Shown piece after piece: positions 33,851-44,088 of a stretch of 64,000 nucleotides of DNA. The stretch's first letter is position 1, and each line of letters opens with the position of its first letter. Made by a program: the position numbers and the translations under genes. Location: contig JAZHRO010000050.1 in the NCBI GenBank assembly GCA_037157565.1, forward strand, positions 41,336,501-41,400,500, written 5' to 3'. The notes under the pieces were generated by a model. It saw nothing but the letters and a program-made list of their open reading frames with translations, ran no database searches and was not told the origin of the DNA. This stretch comes from Thalassia testudinum (lineage: Eukaryota; Streptophyta; Magnoliopsida; Alismatales; Hydrocharitaceae).

Positions 33851-34970
33851 TCAACCATTGGCCATTACGGTAAAGGGCATTGCTGAAGAGGAGGGACTCT
33901 TGATCTCCACAACCCCATGTGGAAACACTTTAGTGATTATGTATGGCCCATCCCAATGAGATTTTAATTTCCCAGGAAAAAGCTTAAGTCTATAATTGAA
34001 AAGCCAGACTTGTTGGTTTGGCTCAAAGGTCTTTCTAAGAATATACTTATCATGCAAGACCTTAGTTCTCTCTTTATAGGCTTGAGAGGTGTCATAAGCA
34101 TCATTCCTCAACTCCTCAAGCTCACTTAATTCTAGAAGTCCTGCCTTACCCGCCTTTTCTAAATCCATGTTGACACTTCAAATAGGCCAAAGTGCTCTAT
34201 GTTCCAACTCAACGGGTAAATGCACACTTTCCTGTATACTATCCAGAAGGGAGACATACCCAAAGGGGTTTTGTAGGTTGTTCGATAAGCCCATAAAGCA
34301 TCATCCAGCTTTTGGGACTAGTCCTTCCTATCAGATCTAATGGTCTTTTCCAAAATGTTCTTTATCTCCCTATTCGACACTTCAACTTGGCCACTCGTCT
34401 AAGGATGGTAAAGGGTAGCAATCTTGTAGGTGACCCTAGACTCTGGAGTAACCTATTGAAGCGATGATTTCGGAAATGAGGTCCCCCATCACTAATAATA
34501 GTGTTAGGGCAGCCAAATCGGAATATGATATTGGCCTTCACAAATTTCAATACCAACGAGTGGTCATTTATGCATGTAGGAATGGCCTCTATCCATTTAG
34601 AGACATAGTCAACTACCACTAAGATATACTCATAACCTTGGGATGAAAGGAAGGGACCCATAAAGTCTATTCCCCAAACATCAAAAATTTCGACAGGTTG
34701 GATCAGGTGTTGAGGCATCTCATGCCTCTTCGAAATTGTTCTAGTCCGTTGACATCTAATACAAGCCTTAACAAAATTATGAGAGTCCTTAAATAAGGTA
34801 GGCCACCAAAATCCAGACTGAAGAGCCTTATTATGAGAGTCCTTAAATAAGGTAGGCCACCAAAATCCAGACAGAAGAGCCTTAAAAGTTATTTTCTTAG
34901 CACCAAAGTGTCCTCCCCAATGAAATTTATGGCAAAAACTCAACACACTTTGTTGCTCCTCTTCAGGCAC
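33851..34970 (-). pseudogene. Integrase of element D, broken, with an internal duplication
   Basis: Two pieces remain. The first (34362-34970) has the His/Cys finger (HFGAKK ... CIRCQ), the core motif WGIDFMG and ISDGGPHF. The second (33851-34168) has the C-terminal part with the LFPGKLKSHWDGPY block. Between them the frame is lost near 34200-34390. The catalytic glutamate region after HPQ is shifted out of frame. A 54-bp tandem duplication lies inside the finger (34781-34888) and repeats 18 residues in frame (SGFWWPTLFKDSHN twice). Confidence 0.85.
34781..34888 (-). repeat. 54-bp in-frame tandem duplication in the D integrase
   Basis: GAGAGTCCTTAAATAAGG starts at 34781 and again at 34835, and the two 54-bp units differ at very few bases. 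The duplication separates the His pair from the Cys pair of the integrase zinc finger by 18 extra residues. Confidence 0.85.
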
Positions 34971-34973
34971 ACA

Positions 34974-35558
34974 TCATCTCACTACTTGTTCTTGTCCAAT
35001 TCTAAATAATTCAGGCTCTTCCCAATGAAAGTATCTAGCTTGGGAAATGAATCTCTTCCCTTTCTGCTCATCCGAAGAGCCAAGAGTCTCTCTAGTGACC
35101 AAGTAATTTACGATATCAGCATACCAAGGTGAAGTCGTTGTTACCGCCATAAGGGTTTCATTGGGAAATGTCTCGCGGATGTCTCCAGATGGAGAGTCAT
35201 CAAGTGGGAGGCAAGATAGGTGATCAGCCACTACATTTTCCACTCCTTTCATTGCACGAATCTCTAAGCGAAACTCTTGAAGGAGTAGAATCCACCTAAT
35301 AAGTTGTGGCTTAGAATCTTTCTTGGCAATGAGGTGTTTCACTGCCGCGTGATCAGTAAAAATGGCCACCTTAGACCCAAGATGATAAGACCTAAACTTC
35401 TCCAAAGCAAATACTACGACGAGTAATTCCCTTTTTGTCACAGTGTAGTTTTGCTGTAGGTCAGTTAAGGTTTTGCTAGCGTAATGTAGCACATGAGGTC
35501 TCCCCTTAACCCTTTGTCCAAGGACAGCTCCCACGACATAATCTGAAGCATCACACAT
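34974..35558 (-). pseudogene. RNase H of element D
   Basis: An open segment of 194 residues begins [15 protein letters not shown] and includes [15 protein letters not shown] and VADHLSCLP, the usual acidic residues of retroelement RNase H. It ends at a stop between RNase H and the integrase finger. It belongs to the same polyprotein as its neighbours, not to a separate gene. Confidence 0.85.
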
Positions 35559-35588
35559 TAGCTCGAATGGGAGAGTCCAATCTAGAGC

Positions 35589-36039
35589 TCAGAGAATAGG
35601 TGCAGAGATCAAGGTACACTTTGAATCAAAATAGAAGGAAGATTCCTTCGCCAATAGGTCGCAAAGTGGCTTAGAAATTTTACTAAAATTTTTAATAAAA
35701 CACCTATAAAAGCCTATATGGCCTAGAAAGGATCTAATTTGTTTGACATTCGTGGGCACTGGGAGTTTCGAAATAGAATCAACTTTAGCCTTATCTACTT
35801 CTAAGCCCCTTTCAGACACAACGTGCCCAAGTACAATACCTTTCTATACCATGAAGTGACTTTTCTCCCAACTGAGGACTAAACTAGTCTCCTTACATTG
35901 CTTTAAGAAATTCTCTTTTTACAGGAGACATTGGTCTAAAGATCAGCCGAAAATAGAGAAGTCACCCATAAACACTTCAACACACTCATCAATCATGTCC
36001 GAGAAAATGGACATCATACATCGCTAGAAGGTTGATGAT
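35589..36039 (-). pseudogene. Reverse transcriptase of element D, C-terminal part
   Basis: The minus strand from 36039 gives the thumb-side part of reverse transcriptase. A TAG replaces a codon in the TFQRCMM block (near 36022). FMGDFS stands where FMDDFS is expected, so one catalytic aspartate is lost. Then come the SERGLEVDKAKV and RSFLGHIGFYR blocks. It is separated from its N-terminal part by solo LTR A3. Confidence 0.8.
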
Positions 36040-36976
36040 TGATGGGAACACCATCATGATCCCTAACTAGCTCATTTTGACCTAGAAAAGCGAACAAATG
36101 CTCCCACATAACAAGTAAAGGGCCTAATTCAAGGAATAACTGTTCTGAGAGGAAAATAAGAAACAAAGGGTAAAACTATAATTTTACCATTGTAGTGCAA
36201 CAATAAGATTTCTCAGGGGCTAACCATAGGCCAAATGGTCTTAACAAGATAAAAAGTGGGTTGGTTCAATCAGAAATGGGTTAATGTGCAACTTAGTAAT
36301 TAAATGATTTCTTGTAACCCTAAAACAGACCCACTTAATCTAACAAGGCTTTGGTCAAGATAAAATTCAATTAAACCCTCTAAAAGTCATGGAAAAATCT
36401 CCCCTAGGGTTTAGAACCTTCAATTTGGCCTTTGGAACTTATTTTGACCTAAATTGGGGTCCAAGGTAATTATTTGCCCTAAATTAGGTTTTTATGTAAA
36501 ATGCCCCATCAAATGTGGTCAAACCTAAAATCCAACTTCACCATTGGATTCCTTAGGTCCAAATTTGGTTTATACCAAAATTTGGACCTAAGGGGAGTTT
36601 ACCTTGACCTACTTTGCAAAACAGTCCAACCCAATCACTTTTAGACCCATAGCTTTTGAAAACCTTGCAGAGACCCCCCTACCTTCCTCGTCATTCTTTA
36701 CAATTAGGTCCCTCCACCATTACAGTGGAGGAGTCTTACTCCGGCAAGGATTCAAGAGGGGTTTTCTCCCTGGTTCCTCAAAGACTCCCTCTCAAAATTG
36801 AAAGGGAGATTCTCTGAGGAATTCCCAATCGTCTGAACGCAATTTCAAGCCCTAATTGTTACCCAATCTCTCATGTGAATGCATGAGAGATTTGGGTATC
36901 TCTCACAATCCTACTCTGGCGAGGATGCCCATGCTTGGAAGCTTGCCTTCCAAGCACAAGGCCCTCCGCCTGTGCC

Positions 36977-36984
36977 TATAAAAG
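36977..36984 (+). promoter_or_regulatory. TATA box of LTR A3
   Basis: TATAAAAG in the context GTGCCTATAAAAGCTTCC, at the same LTR position as in A2. Confidence 0.6.
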
Positions 36985-37546
36985 CTTCCCCTGATCCGGT
37001 CTCTCATTCCCAACTTGGTTTGGCCAGAGACAACCCCTCAAATTCGTCTCTTCTCCTTCGGCCAAACATCCAGCGAGCTCCAGCGACTCCTCCTCCCTCT
37101 TCTTGTCTCTCTGCCACAATACTAGTGGCAGAGTCATCTTCGCCTCCTTCGTTCGCATCGTGCCATACTTGCGCATGTGCCAACTACCCTCATCATCACC
37201 GTCCCCCTCCACTGGAATCTTCGTCTTCGACGGTGGCAAGTACCCGCCGACTGCCATCTCGCCCCCCTTCATCCTTAAACTAGGTTAGGTATCTTCCCCT
37301 CTCTCTACTCTTTATTTTTCCCCTCTTTATTTCCCAAAACACCCCTCGACAACCACAGACCACCCTCACCTTCTCCACCCCCGGCAGACCACCGGTGAGG
37401 TGTCTCCGTCACTCCACACACCCATCCACCTCGCCAAACCCCTCAAAAGCTCCGCCATCATCAACTGATCATTTCCCCCCTCTCCATCGACCACCATAGC
37501 CTCCACACATTGCCCCCAAATAGACCCATCTCCACGGCCACAGACC

Positions 37547-39244
37547 TGAAAGTTCCCTACTAGGAGGGGGTGACGTAATAATTGCGGAAATAAAATAAAC
37601 AATCTCACAAATAAGCAATCACATGAGTACACAATTATTTTTAGGTGGAAACCCAAACCGGGTGAAAATCACCTCCTAACCCTCTCGAGTTAGGATTTTC
37701 CGATCAACCAAGTTCATCAAATCCACTAACCGAATCACTTTAAAACGAGGGTGATTCAACCTCAGTACAACCATGCTACAAGTACGAGGGTAGCGTTCCT
37801 CAACCCCTTCTCTCCACGAGAAGGATTTTGTCCCACGAAGGAGACGGGAATTCGCAAAGCGAATACCCAACCAAATAACAAAGATAAAAGAAACAACATG
37901 TCCTATAGAGCCAACAAAGTAATTATCAACCTAGCTTCTATAGGAATTAGGAAACTCCCCTTTGCAAGGAGTGCGTCGAGTTGATGACGCGGTGCGTGAG
38001 CCACGCGATGGTGCAACTTCGCTCTCCTAAACAACGACGGGAGAGCGGGTGCGCAAAGCTTGATGCTCTCAAGAGAATGGAGCTTGAGCTTGGAGAGCAA
38101 GAGCTATCTAGGACACAAGAGAGTGGAACCATGTTGCTTAAGTGTGTCTTGTGTTTCTCTTAGTGTGTATTTTTGTGTGTTTGTGTTGCAAAGGCTCCCC
38201 TCTATTTATAGAGGCCTTAGGAAGGCTTTGGAAGGCTTGGAAAAGCTTCCATAGCCGTTGGGTGCAAAGCCCAAGAGAATCAGGCTGAAATCAGGACAAT
38301 GATTGCATTTGACAGGGTCATCAGACGTCTAATTCTGGCATCAGACGTCTGGAAGACCACTTTAAGACTTCTGATTTAAAGGTCAGACGTCTGATTCTAT
38401 GCGGGTTTCCTCCTGACTTGAATCAGATCTAAACAGGGTTATTGTTCAAGTCGATCAGACGACATACAGGACGTCTGGCACTATGCCTAGAAGTCTGGAA
38501 ACCAACTTTTTCTACGGAATGGATTTGCAACGGCTAGAAAATCTCTGAGAAGAGATTTTCGGGTCAGTCGAGGCAAAACGGTCAATTATCAGACGTCTGG
38601 GAAGACCTATGGACGTCTGATAAGGCTCTAACGGTCATATACTGCCGTGCTTGCTAAGTTAGCCAACGGTCCACTATCTGGACGTCTGGCAAGTCCATCA
38701 GACGTCTTCTAAGACGTCTGGACTAAGGTCTGGATGTCTGATTTCATCAGACAGAAAACTATGTCCAGCCTAAATGGTTATCAGACATCTGAAACAACAG
38801 TCAAACGTCTTAAAATACTTTATCAGACGTCTGATTTGGGAATTAGTCGTCTGGAAGTGCTGTTTGAGCCCTATATTGGTTTTCTAAGTATTCTACAGAA
38901 AACCTAAGTATCCTAGGACTACTTTTAGGGTTCTTTGAGGCTCTTTAACATAATATTCTAAGGAAAATAAAAAGAGCAAGAAAAATAAAGACAAGAGATA
39001 CATGAAAGGATAAAAAAGAATCTATCCTATTCTTCTTGTCTTATAACTTCAATCTGTCGCTCCACGCGAACCTCCTCTATTTTCCGTCAAGCTCCTCCAA
39101 TCCGTCCTGGATGCGAGCTCGAGTTCCGTTTAAGCACGTCTACATTTGCAATTGACCTGAAATCTAGGACTCAAATTGCAAATGTTAAATAACACGCGTT
39201 TTATTATCATCAAAACAAGTGATCGTGGTGTGCTAGCACCAACA
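37547..39244 (-). repeat. 3' LTR of element E
   Basis: On the minus strand it starts TGTTGGTGCTAGCACACCAC and ends CTTTCA. TATAAATA is at 38203-38210. About ten GACGTC palindromes lie between 38330 and 38840, upstream of the TATA box on this strand. It lacks a 20-bp segment present near 43365 in the other LTR. Confidence 0.92.
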
Positions 39245-39563
39245 ATCTCCCCCTTTTTGATGATGACAAAATCGTAAATAATAATGCATAAAATCCTCCC
39301 CCTTTTTGACATTATCAAAAATGTTTGATTTTAAATTTCCTATAACTCCCCCTTAAAACATGCTCTTCTATTTATTTTAACAAAGGTGATGTCCTCCCCC
39401 TTTTTATAACAACAAGATAGTTATTATTTTTCTCCCCCTTACTAAAGGAAATTTAGCTAACTTGCATCTCCCCCTTAAAAATTGACAATTAGCTCATCAT
39501 TTTTTTAACTCCCCCTATCTAAATGCTTATGATAAAAAGATAGGGTTCAGAATTTTACCTCAC
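39245..39563 (-). other. Multiple polypurine tracts of element E
   Basis: On the minus strand GGGGGAG occurs seven times (plus-strand CTCCCCC at 39247, 39296, 39346, 39394, 39432, 39468 and 39509), mostly preceded by an A run. The copy next to the LTR is AAAAAGGGGGAGAT. Repeated tracts are a known hallmark of Sireviruses. No gene lies here. Confidence 0.85.
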
Positions 39564-41300
39564 CTACCATGGCCAATAAAATGGCCCGAATGGTGGTGGT
39601 GGATGCCACATCGGATGGGGCTCCCATCCGTAGCTTGGAGGCCCGGGCATTGGCACTGGTCTCCAATCTGGTGGTCGACGTGCGGTGGGTCCGTCGTTTG
39701 TTCGCCGTTTCGTCGGTCTTCTTGTTCTCCTCCTTGGTCTACTCCTTGGTTCTCCCAACTTGAGTTGACCAGCTTTGAGCTTGTAGGTCCAGTCCTTTAT
39801 GTTGTAATTATCCCTGAACCCTACAAAACAAGATTCTAATTCTTTTTTCTGTATCCAAGTGGGCTTGGATCCGGATCTGTTAGCGGGTCTCCTTGATGGA
39901 GATCCTTTCTCAATCTTAGGGCTATAAAAATTATCTACTTTATTGATTAATTTGTTAGAGTTTTCCCTAAGACATGCAATTTCTTTTTCTATAATACTCA
40001 TCTTAGTCTTTAAATTAGAGATTTCTAACTTTATACTATCATTTTCCTCAATCAATTTATTATTTTCATTGATGAGGTCTTGATTTTCTAATAATAGGTT
40101 ATCAATTCTAGGACTAGCTTCTATGTCCTTAAGTTGTTTTTCTAAACTATTATTTTCATTTTTAAGAAAACTAAGGTTCTTTTTCATACTTTTGTTTTCT
40201 ATTTTAAATGATTTACTAATCTCAAATAGTTCATTAAAAGCTTCTTGTAAATCGAGATTTACCTCATTGTCGCTGTCGTCGCTTCCGCTTTCGCTATCGC
40301 TGTTGCTTCCTCTGGCCATGAAACCAAAGCAAGCGGTTTCTTGTTTTTCTTCTTCTTCTTCCTCCGAGCTGGAATCGTCCCAAGTGGCTTAGAATGCCTT
40401 CTTCTTAGATTTCTTCTCCTTTTCCCTTTTCTTCTCCTTTTTGAGAAGCGGGCACTCTGGTCGTAGGTGCCCTTTCTCGTTGCAGTGGTAGCAACGTCTC
40501 GGGCTTTCCTTCTTCTCCTTTTTCTCTTTCTTTAATTCCCTACAAAATTTGGAAAAATTTTTAAGTAAAATTCTAAAGTCTTCGTCGTCGGAACTTACCT
40601 CGCTATCCGACGCGGCTCTAAAGGCAAGAGTCGTCTTCAATTTGGGCTCCGGTGTATCCTTCTTCTTCTGCTTCAACTTTGTCTCGTAGGCCATTAGATT
40701 GCCTAGGAGATCTTCCATGTTGAGCTCCTCTACTTTGTTCCCCTCCTCGATGGAGGTGACTTTCTGTTCCCACTCCGGTCCAAGGGAACGAAGAAGCTTT
40801 CCTTGAAGCTCCCCCTTGATGAAGGTCTTCCCTAATGCTTTCAAATTATTTACAATGAGAGTGAACCTAGTGTTCATCTCACTTAAAGACTCGTTAGGTT
40901 TCATAGAAAAAGATTCATATTCTTGAGAAAGTAAATTAATTTTAGAAGTTTTTACCTTAGAGGTACCATCGTGAGTTACCTCAAGTGTGTGCCAAATCTC
41001 GTATGCGGTGGCGCATTGCGAGATTCTGTTGAACTCCTCCGGGCTGAGTGCACAATACAACGCATTCATTGTTTTCGCGTTGAGAGAGAGCTCTCGGATC
41101 TGCTGCTGCGAGTAGCCTCCCGCGGGTTTCTCTGGGATGTCGAAGGGGGTCTCGCACCTGGCCCAGACTGTGAAATCGGTGGCTTGAAGCCAGGTCTTCA
41201 TCCGCAACTTCCAGTAGCTGTAGTTGTTCCCGTCAAAGTAGGGTGGTCGGACGGTGGACTGCACTTCGGAGATTCTGATTGCGGCTATGCTTCCCTCCAT
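39564..41300 (-). pseudogene. Gag of element E with one nonsense codon
   Basis: The 579-codon frame starts at the ATG at 41300 (MEGSIAAIRISEV) and is broken only by TAA at 40389-40391; the frame continues unchanged to 39564. Residues 25-230 are the copia Gag core (RPPYFDGNNYSYW, MNALYCALSPEEF). A CCHC knuckle CYHCNEKGHLRPEC lies near 270-283. An acidic serine-rich patch and a long coiled coil follow. After the usual WIQKK region the end is unusual: arginine-rich, then proline- and tryptophan-rich, ending FGPFYWPW. Gag normally forms the particle. With pol absent, enzymes would have to come from another Sirevirus. Confidence 0.88.
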
Positions 41301-41872
41301 GATCTTCTTGCCTGGTTGTTACGTCGAAACAACAAAACATCTTTCCGTGCCAGATCAAGACGATTCCATATGACCATCAAAACCAGTTCAGTAAGTTCCC
41401 CTTTCTCAGCTGCCTCCTCTATTCTCTCTTCAATTTCTTCACCAGCTAGAATAAAATTTGACACTAACTTTCTTGCTTTGCGAACTTCTCTCTCAGGGAA
41501 TCCCTTCAGCCGCATGCCTATTTCACGATATTCCTCTATCTTTCTCCTCTCAACTTCTTTTTCTTTCTCACGGTAAGCATGCCACTCCCGAGTTTTTTCT
41601 CTTTGCCGGGCCTGCCATTCCTCGTCATAGAACTCGTCTGGCATTCCTTCTGGCAGTGCTTCCATTTTGCAGTCCGCTGTTCCCGCCTTCTTCTCGACTG
41701 AGGTATGCGAAGGGGCTGATTCCGAAGTGGTGAACGCTGGGGACCACCGCCTAACGAGCGCTGCTGGTGGCACCGGAAGTAGCCGTTTGGGTGGAAGGAA
41801 CCAGTTGTGGTGGCGGCGATGGTGGTGGAGGCAGTGGAGACCGAAAGGATGCACTCCGGTAACGGAAGACAT
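41285..41872 (-). pseudogene. PAC: Captured PALE CRESS-like host gene fragment in the leader of element E
   Basis: The 195-codon frame lies between primer site and gag. Residues about 60-178 (41339-41695) read EGMPDEFYDEEWQARQREK, then a charged helix, RLKGFPEREVRKARKLVSNF and GELTELVLMVIWNRLDLARK. I recognise this as the N-terminal half of PALE CRESS, a nuclear-encoded chloroplast protein needed for plastid 23S rRNA maturation. The preceding 60 residues (FLPPKRLLPVPPAALVRRW) are compatible with a transit peptide. There is no intron in the piece, which suggests capture through RNA. Similarity stops at 41339, after which element sequence resumes (LLFRRNNQARRSW) and the frame ends 16 bases inside gag in another frame. 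The C-terminal half of the protein is absent. The name is from memory of the family and needs a search. Confidence 0.75.
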
Positions 41873-41981
41873 GACACTAGTACATAGACGTTACCACTTC
41901 TTGAGAGGAAGCGCTCCGGCAACGGAACGGGAGAACTGCCTCGGCGAGGGAATCGCTGTCTCCACCACCATCGTCGCCACC

Positions 41982-41993
41982 GCTCTGATACCA
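41982..41993 (-). other. Primer-binding site of element E
   Basis: The minus strand reads TGGTATCAGAGC two bases after the 5' LTR end, the standard copia site for initiator tRNA-Met. Confidence 0.92.
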
Positions 41994-41995
41994 AT

Positions 41996-43713
41996 TGAAA
42001 GTTCCCTACTAGGAGGGGGTGACGTAATAATTGCGGAAATAAAATAAACAATCTCACAAATACGCAATCACACGAGTACACAATTATTTTTAGGTGGAAA
42101 CCCAAACCGGGTGAAAACCACCACCTAACCCTCTCGAGTTAGGATTTTCCGATCAACCAAGTTGATCAAATCCACTAACCGAATCACTTTAAAACGAGGG
42201 TTATTCAACCTCAGTACAACCACGCTACAAGTACGAGGGTAGCGTTCCTCAACCCCTTCTCTCCACGAGAAGGATTTTGTCCCACGAAGGAGACGGGAAT
42301 TCGCAAAGCGAATACCCAACCAAATAACAAAGATAAAAGAAACAACAAGTCCTATAGAGCCAACAAAGTAATTATCAACCTAGCTTCTATAGGAATTAGG
42401 AAACTCCCCTTTGCAAGGAGTGCGTCGAGTTGATGACGCGGTGAGTGAGCCACGCGACGGCGCAACTTCACTCTCGTAAACAACGGCGGGAGAGCGGGTG
42501 CGCGAAGCTTGATTCTCTCAAGAGAATGGAGCTTGAGCTTGGAGAGCAAGAGCTATCTAGGACACAAGAGAGTGGAACTATGTTGCTTAAGTGTATCTTG
42601 TGTTTCTCTTAGTGTGTATTTTTGTGTGTTTGTGTTGCAAAGGCTCCCCTCTATTTATAGAGGCCTTAGGAAGGCTTTGGAAGTCTTGGAAAAGCTTCCA
42701 TAGCCGTTGGGTGCAAAGCCCAAGAGAATCAGGCGGAAATCAGGACAATGATTGCATTTGACAGGGTCATCAGACGTCTAATTCTGGCATCAGACGTCTG
42801 GAAGGCCACTTTAAGACGTCTGATTTAAAGGTTAGACGTCTGATTCTATGCGGGTTTCCTCCTGACTTGAATCAGATCTAAACAGGGTTCTTGTTCAAGT
42901 CGATCAGACGACATACAGGATGTCTGGCACTATGCCTGGACGTCTGGAAACCAACTTTTTCTATGGAATGGATTTGCAACGGCTAGAAAATCTCTGAGAA
43001 GAGATTTTCGGGTTAGTCGAGGCAAAACGGTCAATTATCAGACGTCTGGGAAGTCCTATGGACGTCTGATAAGGCTCTAACGGTCATATACTGCCGTGCT
43101 TGCTAAGTTAGCCAACGGTCCACTATCTGGACGTCTGGCAAGTCCATCAGACATCTTCTAAGACGTCTGGAATAAGGTCTGGACGTCTGATTTCATCAGA
43201 CAGAAAACTAAGTCCAGCCTAAATGGTTATCAGACGTCTGAAACAACAGTCAGACATCTTAAAATACTTTATCAGACGTCAGATTTGGGAATTAGACGTC
43301 TGGAAGTGCTGTTTGAGCCCTATATTGGTTTTCTAAGTATTCTACAGAAAACCTAAGGATCCTAGGGTTGTGCAGGTGTTCCTAGGACTACTTTTAGGGT
43401 TCTTTGAGGCTCTTTAACATAATATTCTAAGGAAAATAAAAAGAGCAAGAAAAATAAAGACAAGAGATACATGAAAGGATAAAAAAGAATCTATCCTATT
43501 CTTCTTGTCTTCTATCTTCAATCTGCCGCTCCACGCGAACCTCCTCTATTTTCCGTCAAGCTCCTCCAATCCGTCCTGGATGCGAGCTCGAGTTCCGTTT
43601 AAGCACGTCTACATTTGCAATTGACCTGAAATCTAGGACTCAAATTGCAAATGTTAAATAACACGTGTTTTGTTATCATCAAAACAAATGATCGTGGTGT
43701 GCTAGCACCAACA
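41996..43713 (-). repeat. 5' LTR of element E
   Basis: It has the same ends as the 3' LTR. TATAAATA at 42652-42659 (minus) would drive the element and thus the PAC-like frame and gag. It has about thirteen GACGTC palindromes between 42770 and 43310, several of which are changed by single C-to-T or G-to-A differences in the 3' LTR. Confidence 0.92.
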
Positions 43714-44047
43714 AGACCAACCTAGGCATGCATGCCTAGGCCGCCCCGTGCCACACCAACCATCTAGCCACCTTTGTCGTGTCACGGCAAAGCTTTCTAA
43801 GTGTTTTGACAGGGCCATGAGGCCGTATTTGTGGTGACAAGCTTTGACCCCTATCCACCATTGAAGCAAGCTGAAGAAGCTTGCTATCTTCGCAAGTAGC
43901 TTCCAGGTACTAGGAGACCAAGTCCCAGGTGCGCGGCTTTCCTCCGCAAACAGCATCAGCCATTTATCGAGGGCCAAAGCACTCTGCAGCAACTACGATT
44001 GAGAGTGAGCTCCTGTGAGTGCGCATGCAAAGCAGGTGGGATGTTTA

Positions 44048-44088
44048 GTCCCACCTCGGTAACTTTGGCAGAGGCTGTGCAGTATAAG
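44048..44088 (+). promoter_or_regulatory. snRNA-type promoter module (USE plus TATA) in LTR A3
   Basis: GTCCCACCTCG (44048-44058) and TATAAG (44083-44088) are separated by 24 nt, exactly as in A2. Surrounding sequence differs considerably from A2, so the pair stands out as conserved. Confidence 0.5.

Larger units (their letters stand above)
37547..43713 (-). mobile_element. Element E: non-autonomous Ty1/copia (Sirevirus-like) retrotransposon carrying a host gene fragment
   Basis: The element is 6.2 kb with LTRs of 1698 bp (37547-39244, 3') and 1718 bp (41996-43713, 5'), an AGACC duplication (37542-37546 and 43714-43718), a primer site for initiator tRNA-Met, gag, and seven polypurine-tract copies before the 3' LTR. 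All of pol is missing. The leader between primer site and gag is about 690 bp, against about 35 bp in element F; the extra sequence is the PALE CRESS-like piece. Gag has one nonsense codon. The LTRs are very similar, so the insertion is fairly recent. Confidence 0.92.

Noticed and set aside
34781..34888. Direct repeats as a CRISPR-like array
   Set aside because: There are only two adjacent units without spacers, within a plant retroelement integrase.
41536..42105. 189-codon minus-strand frame starting inside the E 5' LTR
   Set aside because: It starts upstream of any plausible transcript start, crosses the primer site and overlaps the PAC-like frame in another frame; a shadow.
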